Source: Peronospora farinosa
Taxonomy: Eukaryota > Oomycota > Peronosporomycetes > Peronosporales > Peronosporaceae
Length of the DNA: 64,000 nucleotides
NCBI GenBank assembly: GCA_947646735.1
Contig: CANTFK010000287.1
Location: 152,954 to 216,953 of the forward strand
Direction: 5' to 3'
The translations under genes and the position numbers were made by a program. A model generated the notes under the pieces. The model saw only the letters and a program-made list of their open reading frames with translations. It ran no database searches and had not been told where the DNA came from. This document shows, piece by piece, positions 22,090-33,442 of the stretch; position 1 is the stretch's first letter, and every line of letters starts with the position of its first letter.

Positions 22090-22715
22090 ATCGGCCAGAT
22101 CGCGGTCATTAACTACCGGATCGGCCAGATCGCAGTCCTTAATTGTCGGATTGGGGTCATCGCGATCCAGATCGGCCAAATCGCGGTCATTGATTGCCAA
22201 ATCAGCCAGATCGCGGTCATTAATTGTCGGATCGGGGTCATCGCGATCCAGATCGGCCAGATCGCGGTCATTGATTGCCAGGTCAGCCAGATCGCGGTCA
22301 TTAATTGTCGGATCGGGGTCATCGCGATCCAGATCGGCCAGATCGCGGTCATTGATTGCCAGATCAGCCAGATCGCGGTCATTAATTGTCGGATCGGGGT
22401 CATCGCGATCCAGATCGGCCAGATCGCGGTCATTGATTGCCAGGTCAGCCAGATCGCGGTCATTAATTGTCGGATCGGGGTCATCGCGATCCAGATCGGC
22501 CAGATCGCGGTCATTGATTGCCAGATCAGCCAGATCGCGGTCATTAATTGTCGGATCGGGGTCATCGCGATCCAGATCGGCCAGATCGCGGTCATTGATT
22601 GCCAGATCAGCCAGATCGCGGTCATTAATTGTCGGATCGGGGTCATCGCGATCCAGATCGGCCAGATCGCGGTCATTGATTGCCAGGTCAGCCAGATCGC
22701 GGTCATTAATTGTCG
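22090..22715 (-). repeat. 81-bp coding tandem repeat in the C1 linker
   Basis: Seven full units plus one degenerate unit of 81 bp. On the minus strand each encodes 27 residues built from INDRDLADLA and INDRDLADLDRDDPDPT. The plus copy (32875-33330) has only about five and a half units. The unit lacks stops in several frames on both strands, which creates spurious long ORFs there. Confidence 0.92.
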
Positions 22716-22915
22716 TATCGCGCTCCATACATTTCTGTGTATAGTTATTGTGAGTGTAATTATCTTCACCCCACGGCCCTTGCGCGTGATCGACATTTGA
22801 CATCCCTCTGATCGCATTGATTACCCATGGAGGTTGCGCTACTTGTTCGCTTTCACCTTCGATCACCAGATCTTCTACATTGTTTCCCCCGCCGTAGTTA
22901 CTGTAGGTACCCACT

Positions 22916-23482
22916 TCAGATCGCGCCCACCCAGATCTTGGCTTTAGGAGTACTAACCCCGATCTTCACTTCAGTCGATTTACCCACTGGGATCACCACA
23001 TATGGATCTGAAATTGTGATCGCTTGAATGGTCGCCCGGTAAGGAGGTCTTCGTCCATTCAGAAGTATCCTGACCTCATCAGGCAAACAAAGTGTTCCAT
23101 CTGGTAAATCCAGGCGTATTCCAGCTGGGACCATGAAATCCATTCCTAGGATCGCGTCTTGACCTACTTGATCTCCAACCCAAGCATCGAAATAATAAAC
23201 TAGTGATCCATTCAGCGTAATCTTGATTCTTGTACGACCATCCGGCATGTATGTGTTCTCACCAATCCCAACACATTCTTGCTTCTGACTCTCGTCAATG
23301 ACACATCCTACCTTACGAGCAAAGGTGGTGTCGACGATCAAGACTTCGGCTCCAGAATCAAACAACATAGTCGCCTTTTCATTGTTGATCTTGCCCGTTG
23401 CCTTGGCTTGTTTGAACCATTTTCCTGGGGTATGATATTTCCAATATCCTCGTGATTCACCTGGTGCTAAGTCGAGCTCCAT
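22916..23482 (-). CDS. Aspartic protease domain of C1
   Basis: An intact retropepsin-like frame: active-site loop ATMLFDSGAEVLIVDTTFA, flap region GENTYMPDGRTRIKITLNG, and VGQDAILGMDFMVPAG. It would process the Gag-Pol polyprotein. Just downstream on the minus strand about 345 bp present in the plus copy (around 32345-32690) are deleted, joining the protease end to the linker. The frame's ATG is arbitrary, since the domain is normally part of a polyprotein. Confidence 0.8.
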   Translation of the reverse strand: MELDLAPGESRGYWKYHTPGKWFKQAKATGKINNEKATMLFDSGAEVLIVDTTFARKVGCVIDESQKQECVGIGENTYMPDGRTRIKITLNGSLVYYFDAWVGDQVGQDAILGMDFMVPAGIRLDLPDGTLCLPDEVRILLNGRRPPYRATIQAITISDPYVVIPVGKSTEVKIGVSTPKAKIWVGAI

Positions 23483-23676
23483 TTTCGCAGGCGATTGGGC
23501 ATATTCATCAACTCTTACGACACTTGATATTTAACGCAGAAATTTTGAATCTTTACATGTATAATTCGGGTCGATCCAAGCGTTAACACCTCGATCAGTC
23601 GATCTTCTTTCCACAAATGCATAAATGCAGAGCCTAGAACGCTCGGCTCGTACCAGATTCCAACCTGGCGAGCGTC

Positions 23677-25501
23677 CTAGTTTAACATTTCTTCTGCCTT
23701 CGGCGGAAGCATTCCAGCATGCTTGGTTGGGACATACCACTTGCGTGTCATGTTGTAGAATTCTTCCATCCGACATTTTCCACTCTCATGAACATCTCCG
23801 CAGGCGGAACAGGTGTAAAAACACTTGTCCGAAGGATGTCCCTTACGACCACAATTCTGACACGTTAGTCTCTTCCAGCATCCACGATCATCGTGTTTCT
23901 TCGACCCACAATGGGTACAAGCCTTCTGATTCACCACGCAATCTGGACCGCGATCTTGATCCAAATGATCCGATCTCGCGCGTTGATCACTATATTTCTT
24001 CACGCGATCTGGTACTGTAGCCACACATAGGTTGCGTCGATCTGTTTCGGCGTCTGATCCACTAATATCCGAGTCTGACTCACTGCTACTGCCTTCCAGA
24101 CGAATCGCTCTCACGGCACGAGTTGGTTTCGAGGGTGACGGAGTGGATGCCGACGCAGATCGCTGATAAAATTTGCTTGACCCCATTGCACTCGGGATAC
24201 TGTCTCCCTTCCATGCGTTAATATGTTCGCAGAGTTTCTTCCATATCATCGGCGTCTCCAAGGCGTAAAAACGTCAATTGCTTAGCCAGATAGCGATCGT
24301 CAAGCGTACCAATGAAATGTTCCACATGTTCTCGGCGAATTGAGGGCGATCCCTCCCGAATGGGAATTTTTGCTCGGATCGCGGCTACATTCAGCCGATA
24401 CAAATATTTCAATGGCGTTTCATCGGATCGCTTCTTCGCATGATAGTATTGTCTCCCGACAGACATACCATATCCACAATATTGGATCATGAAGGTTTCA
24501 AACAACGACTTCCATGAATTCCGGGTGGATCGGCTAAGCTGGATGTACCAATTTCGCGCCGGCTCCGTGAGTAAGTCACCAAATACTAGACATTTTTCAT
24601 CGTCCGGGGCTTGATCGCGTAAGAATGAAGACTTGGCCTTGTTGACCCAGCTTCTCGCTCGATCTTCGTCCTTGTCCCGTCCTGTGAATTCTTTCAGGTC
24701 TGCGATCGCAGACATTCGAATTCGCTGCGTGACAAGTCCACCATTAGGTACAATGCCTGCACTTGCGACTTGTGGCCGTCTTAGATCCTCCAACTCCAAA
24801 TCGTCTGGATCGTAATTATTGGATCGCGATTGACGCGATCCGGCCGATTCCATGTCCACATCCGAAATGCAAACTTTTGGGGTGTTTGCGGGGATCGCGG
24901 TTCGACTGGCGATCCTGCGAGCTTGATCCTGCTCGTACTTTCTCATAGCAGCTTCAAAGTAGGACTGCAGCTGCCCTGTTCCAGTAACATCCGTATCTTT
25001 AGCTGCGGATGTCGTTGGCGACTGCACTTCGGCCTTGGTCGGTACAAGTCGTTCACGAATGTGTGCTTCACCAGCCGGTCCAAGTGACATTCGCTGAATG
25101 TTGATCGAGGCATCCGACTCCCCTTCAGATTCCGCTGACATATATTGTGACGATCCAGTATCATAACCTTTTGGAATATCTACGATCGGTTGGATCGCCT
25201 GATCTACTGGATCGCATTCTCCAGTTAGCGGAACTAACTTCGAAAAAAGAGATCGCCCTGCTTGGATCACTCGATCATGATCGCATTCCAACAGCACCTG
25301 CGCGTCAAAAGTTCCAGCGGTGAATCCAGCGTTTTGGAGCAACTCCATAAGCCGACGGATCGCTTCCAACTGTTTCGGTGTCGAAATGGGAGCTAAAATT
25401 GGTCCTCGCAGCGATCCAATCAACTTCGGTTTCAAAATCTTTAAAACTGGATCGCTTGACACCAAATCTTTAAGCACTTTCCAATGATAACACAATTCCA
25501 A
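23677..25501 (-). pseudogene. Gag with zinc knuckles, C1
   Basis: The main frame 25501-24218 (427 codons) carries the gag core: IADLKEFTGRDKDEDRARSW, ARNWYIQLSRSTRNSWKSL, YYHAKKRSDETPLKYLYRL. It overlaps 24261-23677, which holds CTHCGSKKHDDRGC and CQNCGRKGHPSDKC followed by a third Cys cluster (CSACGDVHESGKC). The two frames overlap by 44 bp, implying a frameshift (programmed or mutational); the plus copy has the same overlap. The N-terminus upstream of 25501 reads on toward 25640 in a different frame. Confidence 0.8.
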
Positions 25502-25964
25502 CTGATCCAGTTTCCACCCTTATGTCTTATCAGACTTCTGTGCCGGCTTCATGTCGATATCATCATGATCCGATTCAGGCGCCTTCATCTTCACTCGAGA
25601 TGGCTTCGAATTCTTCTTCTTCTTCGAATTCGGAGTGGTTTTGGATAAATTCCCTCGTTTATGACCGAAGGACTTTTATCCAGCGGATCGCGTTTTGCAA
25701 CACGATCCGCAAGGGTCCTCGAAAGGACCTGGGGAGGGGGTAGAGGTTTTCTTCCAGATCGAGTGATCGATCTTCCTCTTTTGTTTCTGCTCATCTGCGC
25801 CCCTCCGAAAACGCTGATGATCTGGGGATCCTTTTCTTCACACGTCTGCGGCGATCCCTATACCGCTGACGCTTCAATCCCAGGTTCAATTTTGACCTTT
25901 ACCTCTTCTCTCAGGGACTCACGGTGAAATCCGAGTCACCAGAAGATCCGGGCACGCGCACCAT

Positions 25965-26576
25965 TGTGGTGGAGTGGGATTCGCAAAATTTCTGATGTGA
26001 TCCCGACTCTCCACTGGCGCCCAGACGACCGACTATCGGAGGGGGTACTCCGTTTCCTTGTAAAGCAATTCCTTCCTCACCTTGTGTACCCGTCGGTAGG
26101 GCGGGTTGCACTCTTCTCGGTGGACTTGAGTCGATGTTGATCCTAATTGGGTTAGGAATAGGAGATTTGGTTATCTTGTGGAAATCGTCACAAGATAAAC
26201 CGAGTACTTGGTGTGATCTTCCCAATCGATCACGGTTATCCAATACAACGAAGCTTGAATCTTCTGACCACTTGAGCAGAACCTTCTGACCACTTGATCC
26301 GTCCTGCACTTGCTTCGCCTTGCCCTACGTGTTTTATCTGCGTCCGATCGCAGTTGAGTTGTGTTGAGAGTTCTTGCAATCCCTGGCCAAACAATCCAGG
26401 GATATGACTTGCGTAGTGTGTAGGCTTCCACAAGACGTCGGGTGGACGAAGAATCCAGCCCGGAAGAGAAGTCGACACGTGTACTTAGAAGTAAAATTGA
26501 ACTCTGTTTAGTGTAAACCAATCAAAACTCGAAACCTACGATTCTGCCTATCTGTAGTCCAGGATCTATCACCACA
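25965..26576 (-). repeat. LTR of element C (C1)
   Basis: 612 bp, TGTGGTGATAG...CCACCACA on the minus strand. Next to it on the left is the primer site (25948-25963), and on the right the polypurine-like AAAGGGTGACA and 3' internal sequence, so it is shared by two C units. It is near-identical to the LTR at 39212-39819. Confidence 0.85.
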
Positions 26577-27110
26577 TGTCACCCTTTCACAAAAAATCAG
26601 ATCTCGATATGTGGTCCACCCCAAATTCCTTTGCCATCCCGATCCATCGGCGATCTTGCCTTATCCTTGGATCGCGATCCGAATCATATCGCGTATCAGC
26701 TCAGGATCTCGGTCGATCCATAATGCGTAATCCTTGTGAGTTGGATCGCGATCTAGGTCGGATCGCGGATCTACGTTGGATCGCGATTCTAAGTCGGATC
26801 GCGCTTTACCTTGGATCGCGGTTCTGAGTCGGATCGCGCTTCTGAGTCGGATCGCGATCTACCTTAGGTCGCGTTCAAACTTGGATCGCGGTTCTGAGCC
26901 GGATCGCGGTTCTGAGTCGGATCGCGGTCTACCTTAGATCGCGGTTCTACCTTGGATCGTGTTCAGCCTTGGATCGCGGTTCTGAGTTGGATCGCGGTTC
27001 TGAGTCGGATCGCACTTTACCGTGGATCGCGATTGATCCTGGGTGTGTGGTCCACATAATTTGGATCGCGATCTCCACTCCACAAAATTTGTTTATTCGC
27101 TCTTCCACAA
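26577..27110 (-). mobile_element. 3'-terminal fragment of a second C unit with GATCGCG array
   Basis: Reverse complement of the 38.06-39.21 kb region of the plus copy, with a shorter array (about 26740-27065) of units around GGATCGCGGTTCTGAGTC. It ends at 27110 where a B LTR fragment starts. Confidence 0.8.
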
Positions 27111-27572
27111 TAAGTTTAAGGTTCAGAGAACCAACGCACAGAGTGCAAGAACAAGCTAGAAGCTTCAAGGTCCAGAGAACCAACGCACGAAGTGCACAAA
27201 GAGAACAAGTCAAAACGACTTGCGATCTTAAACTCAAAATGAGAACTGATTTTATTTATGCTTTAAGATGTTAGGAATAGTCCTACTCTAAGTACACTAC
27301 ACTAGATTAATTACTATAATAGTAATTATTATATGCAGACTTTGCTATTGGAAGACGTATCGTCTAAACATCTGTGTATGATGTAGTTAATACAGCGTTA
27401 TCGATTTATCGAATCCCAATCGATACGATACGGTATTACCGAATACCGTATCTTAACACTCATACTTAATACCTCTCTAAAGAGATATATAATAATGCAT
27501 TATATGCAATACAAAGGGGAGTTTAACCGTAAACTCTCGGAAAGACGCTACAACCGTCGTGTAACCCCGTTA
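27111..27572 (-). repeat. Partial B-family LTR, minus orientation
   Basis: The reverse complement matches about 4905-5370, with the outer end TGTAACGGGGTTACACG pattern at about 27558-27572. The inner end is missing. Confidence 0.75.
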
Positions 27573-28015
27573 CAGTCGGCGTTTCCTACGTTGGACGATA
27601 TCCAGCGTGACTTACGACTGGCTTTCGAGCCTCCTCAAGATGAGACTCGCTTGCGTGCAGATTTCTTCTCACTCCGACAGGGCAAGCTGTCGATGCGTGA
27701 CTACGTGCAGAAGACACGTCATCTTGCTTCGTGTAGTACCACGCAGCCAATTGACATGGCTTCACAAGTCCATGTCTTTTATTTTTGGTGTGCAAGATGG
27801 CATGACGCGTTACTGCCTCACACGTGCTGAACCAAAGTCCTTCGAGGAGGCATTTGCCCTCGCGCTTCGTGAGGATTACACTGTCGCGTCTTCGTACCAG
27901 CACGCAGCGTCACAACATTCCCGGACGTCTGGCCCAGAGCCAATGAAAATTGATGCAATTGAGTCCTCTCGTGGTCACGGCAAATCATTAAGCCGCGACA
28001 TTCGTGTGGCGAAGT
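27573..28015 (+). pseudogene. Gag fragment related to element D
   Basis: Plus-strand [36 protein letters not shown] and, after a frameshift, GPEPMKIDAIESS match the gag of element D (47623-46575). Both ends are truncated by other elements. Confidence 0.75.
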
Positions 28016-28667
28016 GAAGGAAGAAATTTCGCAAAGTGTGAGAACATATTTTCGGTTAAGTCCGAAATGGCCAATTTTGATGAGTCGCGATCTCGCGGCC
28101 AATATTGATGAATCGCGATCCCGCAGAAAGGTTTTAAAGATGACGTCAAATGGGATGGAAAACAGTGAATGGTGTAGTTTGCAGTTCTATGTGGGGTCAA
28201 ATATTGCCTTGAAACTACGCTATTGCGATCTCCAGTATTTCCAATGGAGATCCGCGTGACGCGATCGCTAAGAAGGAGGATGGGTACATCCAAGTATGTG
28301 GAAAACGGTCTGGTGTGGATCACGTCACTATGGAGGACTGGAATGGTGGATATGATATGTCACATAGATGGACCATCTCACATGACCTGAGAAACGGTGA
28401 AGAGGACAAGTCGTGATCCGGCGGATCGCGATCCGATGCTAATTATCTAGTACCGCGATCCGATATTAATTATTAGTACCGCGATCCGATGCTAATTATT
28501 AGTATCGCGATCCGATACTAATTATTAGTATCGCGATCCGATATTAATCATTAGTACCTTGATTCAATACAAAAATGGTATTAGATCCAAGCGAGGTAGC
28601 GATCCAGATTGCGGCGATATTGGAGTGGATCACATTACAAGATCTGATTTTTCCGAAAGGGCGATAC
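28016..28667 (+). mobile_element. Diverged 3' end of a C-family unit
   Basis: Rich in GATCGCGATC words, with a tandem array at about 28408-28560, and ending in GATCTGATTTTTCCGAAAGG, the counterpart of the sequence before the LTR at 39212. No coding potential recognised. Confidence 0.6.
28408..28560 (+). repeat. Tandem array around CGCGATCCGATACTAATTAT
   Basis: About six units of 26-31 bp, each with one CGCGATCCGAT and one TAATTATTAGTA segment. It differs from the 18-bp array near 38-39 kb but shares the GCGATC core. Confidence 0.8.
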
Positions 28668-29275
28668 GTGGCAACAGATCCTGAGCTACAGATAGTCAAG
28701 ATCATAGGTTTTAATAATTGATTGGTTAACATCAGCAGAGTTCAATTTGCTTCTAAGTACACGTGTCGACTTCTCTTCCGGGCTGGATTCTTTGGCCTCC
28801 CGACGTCTCAAGGAAGTTTACATACTACGCAAGTCATATCCCTGGATTGTTTGGCCAGGGATTGCAAGAATTCTCAACAAAACAACTCAAGCTGCGATTG
28901 GACGCAGAGGACTAAGAAGTCCAGATACAAGATCGCGAGACGGCTCAAGTGGTCAGAAGGCAGGCGTATCAAGTATCAACCCATTAGATAAGGCGATCTC
29001 AAGAGAGATCAGGGCGACTCAAACAGAGCACCCCAAGAACAACTGCGATCGTGTGAGGAATTCCACTCGATCGCTCCCCACCTATCCCTAACACAATCAA
29101 GTTCAACATCGACTCAAGTCTGCCGAGAAGAGAGCAACCCGCCCTACCGACGGGTACACAAGGTGAGGAAGGCTATACACACGGAATCGGGGTACCCCCT
29201 CCGTTAGTCGGTCGTCCGGGCGCCAGTGGAGAGTTGGGATCGCATCAGCAATTTTGCGAATCCCACTCCACCACA
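28668..29275 (+). repeat. 5' LTR of the plus C element (C2), diverged type
   Basis: 608 bp, ends CTCCACCACA before the primer site at 29277. Its start reads CGTGGCAACAG instead of TGTGGTGATAG, and it differs at many positions from the element's own 3' LTR (39212-39819). A LTR pair from one integration should start identical, so the 5' LTR comes from another lineage. Confidence 0.75.
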
Positions 29276-29639
29276 ATGGTGCGCGTGCCCGTGACTCGGG
29301 ATTTCACCGTGAGTCCCTGAGAGAAGAGGTAAAGGTCAAAATTGAACCTGGGATTGAAGCGTCAGCGGTATAGGGATCGCCGCAGACGTGTGAAGAAAAA
29401 AGATCCCCGGATCATCAGCGTTTTGGAAGGGACGCAGATGAAAAGAAAACCAAGGAGGAAGATCAAGAGATTGATCTGGAAGGAAAACCTCTACCCCCTT
29501 CCCAGGTCCTTTCGAGGACCCCTGCGGATCGCGTTGCAAAACGCGATCCGCTGGATAAAAGTCCTTCGGTCATAAACGAGGGAATTTATCCAAAACCACT
29601 CCAAATTCGAAGAAGAAGAAGAATTCGAAGCCATCTCGA

Positions 29640-31556
29640 GTGAAGATGAAGGCGCCTGAGTCGGATCATGATGATGCCGACATGAAGCTGGCGCATGAGG
29701 AAGACAAGGCGAAAGGATGGCAACTGGATCAGTTGGAATGGTGTTTTCATTGGAAGGCTCTGAAAGATCTATTGTCAAGCGATCCCGTTCTAAAGATTTT
29801 GAAACCGAAGTTGATTGGATCGCTGCGAGGACCAATTCAGCTCCCATTCCGACACCGAACCAGTTGGAAGCGATCCGTCAGCTTATGGAGTTAATCCAAA
29901 ACGCTGGATTCACCGCTGGAACTTTTGACGCGCAGGTGCTGTTGGAATGCGATCATGATCGAGTGATCCAAGCAGGGCGATCTCTTTTTTCGAAGTTAGT
30001 TCCGCTAACTGGAGAATGCGATCCAGTAGATCAGGCGATCCAACCGATCGTAGATATTCCAAAAGGTTATGATACTGGATCGTCACAATATATGTCAGCG
30101 GAATCTGAAGGGGAGTCGGATGCCTCGATCAACATTCAGCGAATGTCACTTGGACCGGCTGGTGAAGCACACATTCGTGAACGACTTGTACCGACCAAGG
30201 CCGAAGTGCAGTCGCCAACGACATCCGCAGCTAAAGATACGGATGTTACTGGAACAGGGCAGCTGCAGTCCTACTTTGAAGCTGCTATGAGAAAGTACGA
30301 GCAGGATCAAGCTCGCAGGATCGCCAGTCGAACCGCGATCCCCGCAAACACCCCAAAAGTTTGCATTTCGGATGTGGACATGGAATCGGCCGGATCGCGT
30401 CAATCGCGATCCAATAATTACGATCCAGACGATTTGGAGTTGGAGGATCTAAGACGGCCACAAGTCGCAAGTGCAGGCATTGTACCTAATGGTGGACTTG
30501 TCACGCAGCGAATTCGAATGTCTGCGATCGCAGACCTGAAAGAATTCACAGGACGGGACAAGGACGAAGATCGAGCGAGAAGCTGGGTCAACAAGGCCAA
30601 GTCTTCATTCTTACGCGATCAAGCCCCGGACGATGAAAAATGTCTAGTATTTGGTGACTTACTCACGGAGCCGGCGCGAAATTGGTACATCCAGCTTAGC
30701 CGATCCACCCGGAATTCATGGAAGTCGTTGTTTGAAACCTTCATGATCCAATATTGTGGATATGGTATGTCTGTCGGGAGACAATACTATCATGCGAAGA
30801 AGCGATCCGATGAAACGCCATTGAAATATTTGTATCGGCTGAATGTAGCCGCGATCCGAGCAAAAATTCCCATTCGGGAGGGATCACCCTCAATTCGCCG
30901 AGAACATGTGGAACATTTCATTGGTACGCTTGACGATCGCTATCTGGCTAAGCAATTGACGTTTTTACGCCTTGGAGACGCCGATGATATGGAAGAAACT
31001 CTGCGAACATATTAACGCATGGAAGGGAGACAGTATCCCGAGTGCAATGGGGTCAAGCAAATTTTATCAGCGATCTGCGTCGGCATCCACTCCGTCACCC
31101 TCGAAACCAACTCGTGCCGTGAGAGCGATTCGTCTGGAAGGCAGTAGCAGTGAGTCAGACTCGGATATTAGTGGATCAGACGCCGAAACAGATCGACGCA
31201 ACCTATGTGTGGCTACAGTACCAGATCGCGTGAAGAAATATAGTGATCAACGCGCGAGATCGGATCATTTGGATCAAGATCGCGGTCCAGATTGCGTGGT
31301 GAATCAGAAGGCTTGTACCCATTGTGGGTCGAAGAAACACGATGATCGTGGATGCTGGAAGAGACTAACGTGTCAGAATTGTGGTCGTAAGGGACATCCT
31401 TCGGACAAGTGTTTTTACACCTGTTCCGCCTGCGGAGATGTTCATGAGAGTGGAAAATGTCGGATGGAAGAATTCTACAACATGACACGCAAGTGGTATG
31501 TCCCAACCAAGCATGCTGGAATGTTTCCGCCGAAGGCAGAAGAAATGTTAAACTAG
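29640..31556 (+). pseudogene. Gag and zinc knuckles, C2
   Basis: The N-terminus starts in one frame (29640-29894, QLDQLEWCFHWKALKDLL) and shifts to 29717-31015 after a one-base deletion near 29840 relative to C1. From about 29930 the sequence is nearly identical to C1, including the 44-bp overlap with the knuckle frame 30972-31556. Confidence 0.8.
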
Positions 31557-31750
31557 GACGCTCGCCAGGTTGGAATCTGGTACGAGCCGAGCGTTCTAGG
31601 CTCTGCATTTATGCATTTGTGGAAAGAAGATCGACTGATCGAGGTGTTAACGCTTGGATCGACCCGAATTATACATGTAAAGATTCAAAATTTCTGCGTT
31701 AAATATCAAGTGTCGTAAGAGTTGATGAATATGCCCGATCGCCTGCGAAA

Positions 31751-32374
31751 ATGGAGCTCGACTTAGCACCAGGTGAATCACGAGGATATTGGAAATATCA
31801 TACCCCAGGAAAATGGTTCAAACAAGCCAAGGCAACGGGCAAGATCAACAATGAAAAGGCGACTATGTTGTTTGATTCTGGAGCCGAAGTCTTGATCGTC
31901 GACACCACCTTTGCTCGTAAGGTAGGATGTGTCATTGACGAGAGTCAGAAGCAAGAATGTGTTGGGATTGGTGAGAACACATACATGCCGGATGGTCGTA
32001 CAAGAATCAAGATTACGCTGAATGGATCACTAGTTTATTATTTCGATGCTTGGGTTGGAGATCAAGTAGGTCAAGACGCGATCCTAGGAATGGATTTCAT
32101 GGTCCCAGCTGAAATACGCCTGGATTTACCAGATGGAACACTTTGTTTGCCTGATGAGGTCAGGATACTTCTGAATGGACGAAGACCTCCTTACCGGGCG
32201 ACCATACAAGCGATCACAATTCCTGATCAATATGTGGTGATCCCAGTGGGTAAATCGACTGAAGTGAAGATCGGGGTTAGTACTCCTAAAGCCAAGATTT
32301 GGGTGAGGCGCACCGAAGTGGGTGCCCACAGTGACTACGGGACCAGGTCAGATCAAGTATCTACAGCTGACTAA
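31751..32374 (+). CDS. Aspartic protease domain, C2
   Basis: Carries LFDSGAEVLIVDTTFA and VGQDAILGMDFMVPAE. It runs on past the end of the C1 version because C2 keeps the 345 bp deleted there. As in C1 it is a domain of a polyprotein rather than a stand-alone gene. Confidence 0.8.
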   Translation: MELDLAPGESRGYWKYHTPGKWFKQAKATGKINNEKATMLFDSGAEVLIVDTTFARKVGCVIDESQKQECVGIGENTYMPDGRTRIKITLNGSLVYYFDAWVGDQVGQDAILGMDFMVPAEIRLDLPDGTLCLPDEVRILLNGRRPPYRATIQAITIPDQYVVIPVGKSTEVKIGVSTPKAKIWVRRTEVGAHSDYGTRSDQVSTAD

Positions 32375-33441
32375 TATCGGCGATCAAGAAGTGACTTTAA
32401 GTCATGGATCGCCATTAGGTTGGTGGATGATCGCTGATATGATACCTCGGTACCCAGGATATGTCTCGGTGGGATCGCGTCGGTATAACGAATGGCAGAC
32501 ATTAGCGTTCGAAGCGACAACAGATCGAGAAGAAGAACCACCGGAAGAATATACCGGACCGCTAGTGGATCATCCTTCGTATCCTACACCAAAGAGGATC
32601 TTAACACGCTCAAAAGAGGAAGCAGAAGAAAGGACTACGGAAACGGTGAAACTCACGACACGATCCAATGATGAATGCGATGCGATAAGAGAAATCGGGG
32701 GAAACAATGTAGAAGATCTGGTGATCGAAGGTGAAAGCGAACAAGTAGCGCAACCTCCATGGGTAATTAATGCGATCAGAGGGATGTCAAATGTCGATCA
32801 CGCGCAAGGGCCGTGGGGTGAAGATAATTACACTCACAATAACTATACACAGAAATGTATGGAGCGCGATACGACAATTAATGACCGCGATCTGGCTGAC
32901 CTGGCAATCAATGACCGCGATCTGGCCGATCTGGATCGCGATGACCCCGATCCGACAATTAATGACCGCGAATGACCGCGATCTGGCCGATCTGGATCGC
33001 GATGACCCCGATCCGACAATTAATGACCGCGATCTGGCTGACCTGGCAATCAATGACCGCGATCTGGCCGATCTGGATCGCGATGACCCCGATCCGACAA
33101 TTAAGGACCGCGATCTGGCTGACCTGGCAATCAATGACCGCGATCTGGCCGATCTGGATCGCGATGACCCCGATCCGACAATTAATGACCGCGATCTGGC
33201 TGACCTGGCAATCAATGACCGCGATCTGGCCGATCTGGATCGCGATGACCCCGATCCGACAATTAATGACCGCGATCTGGCTGACCTGGCAATCAATGAC
33301 CGCGATCTGGCCGATCTGGATCGCGATCTGCGAGAACAAGAGCAAGCTAGTGATACTACGACTATCAACGACGAATGTAATTTAGCCGGAGGAAGTGTAA
33401 AGATGAAGCCTGAAGACTCGATGTTATCACGAGAGTGGTGA
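32322..33441 (+). pseudogene. Protease-RT linker with 81-bp repeats, C2
   Basis: Frames 32322-32975 and 32770-33441. The repeat block 32875-33330 has about five and a half 27-residue units and is broken near 32970, where AATGACCGCG is partly duplicated and the frame changes. The spacer is strongly acidic with alternating R and D, probably disordered. Confidence 0.8.
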
Positions 33442-33442
33442 A

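Larger units (their letters stand above)
19951..27110 (-). mobile_element. Ty3/gypsy element C, minus copy (C1), truncated
   Basis: Minus-strand order from the right: 3'-end fragment of a neighbouring C unit (27110-26577), LTR (26576-25965), primer site, gag, knuckles, protease, repeat-bearing linker, RT, RNase H, then truncation near 19951 where element E begins in opposite orientation. Integrase and chromodomain are missing. Its middle (about 20270-25310) is near-identical to the plus copy at 29930-35160. Confidence 0.85.

Noticed and set aside
22090..22715. Regular repeats as a CRISPR array
   Set aside because: The repeats are contiguous with no unique spacers, lie in a eukaryotic retrotransposon and are coding.
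22037..22817. Long plus-strand frames rich in SRSARSRSL or IGQIAVI, and a minus-strand frame rich in MTAIWLIW, over the 81-bp array
   Set aside because: They are other-frame readings of the 81-bp repeat, which happens to lack stops. Only the INDRDLADL frame continues into gag-pol.
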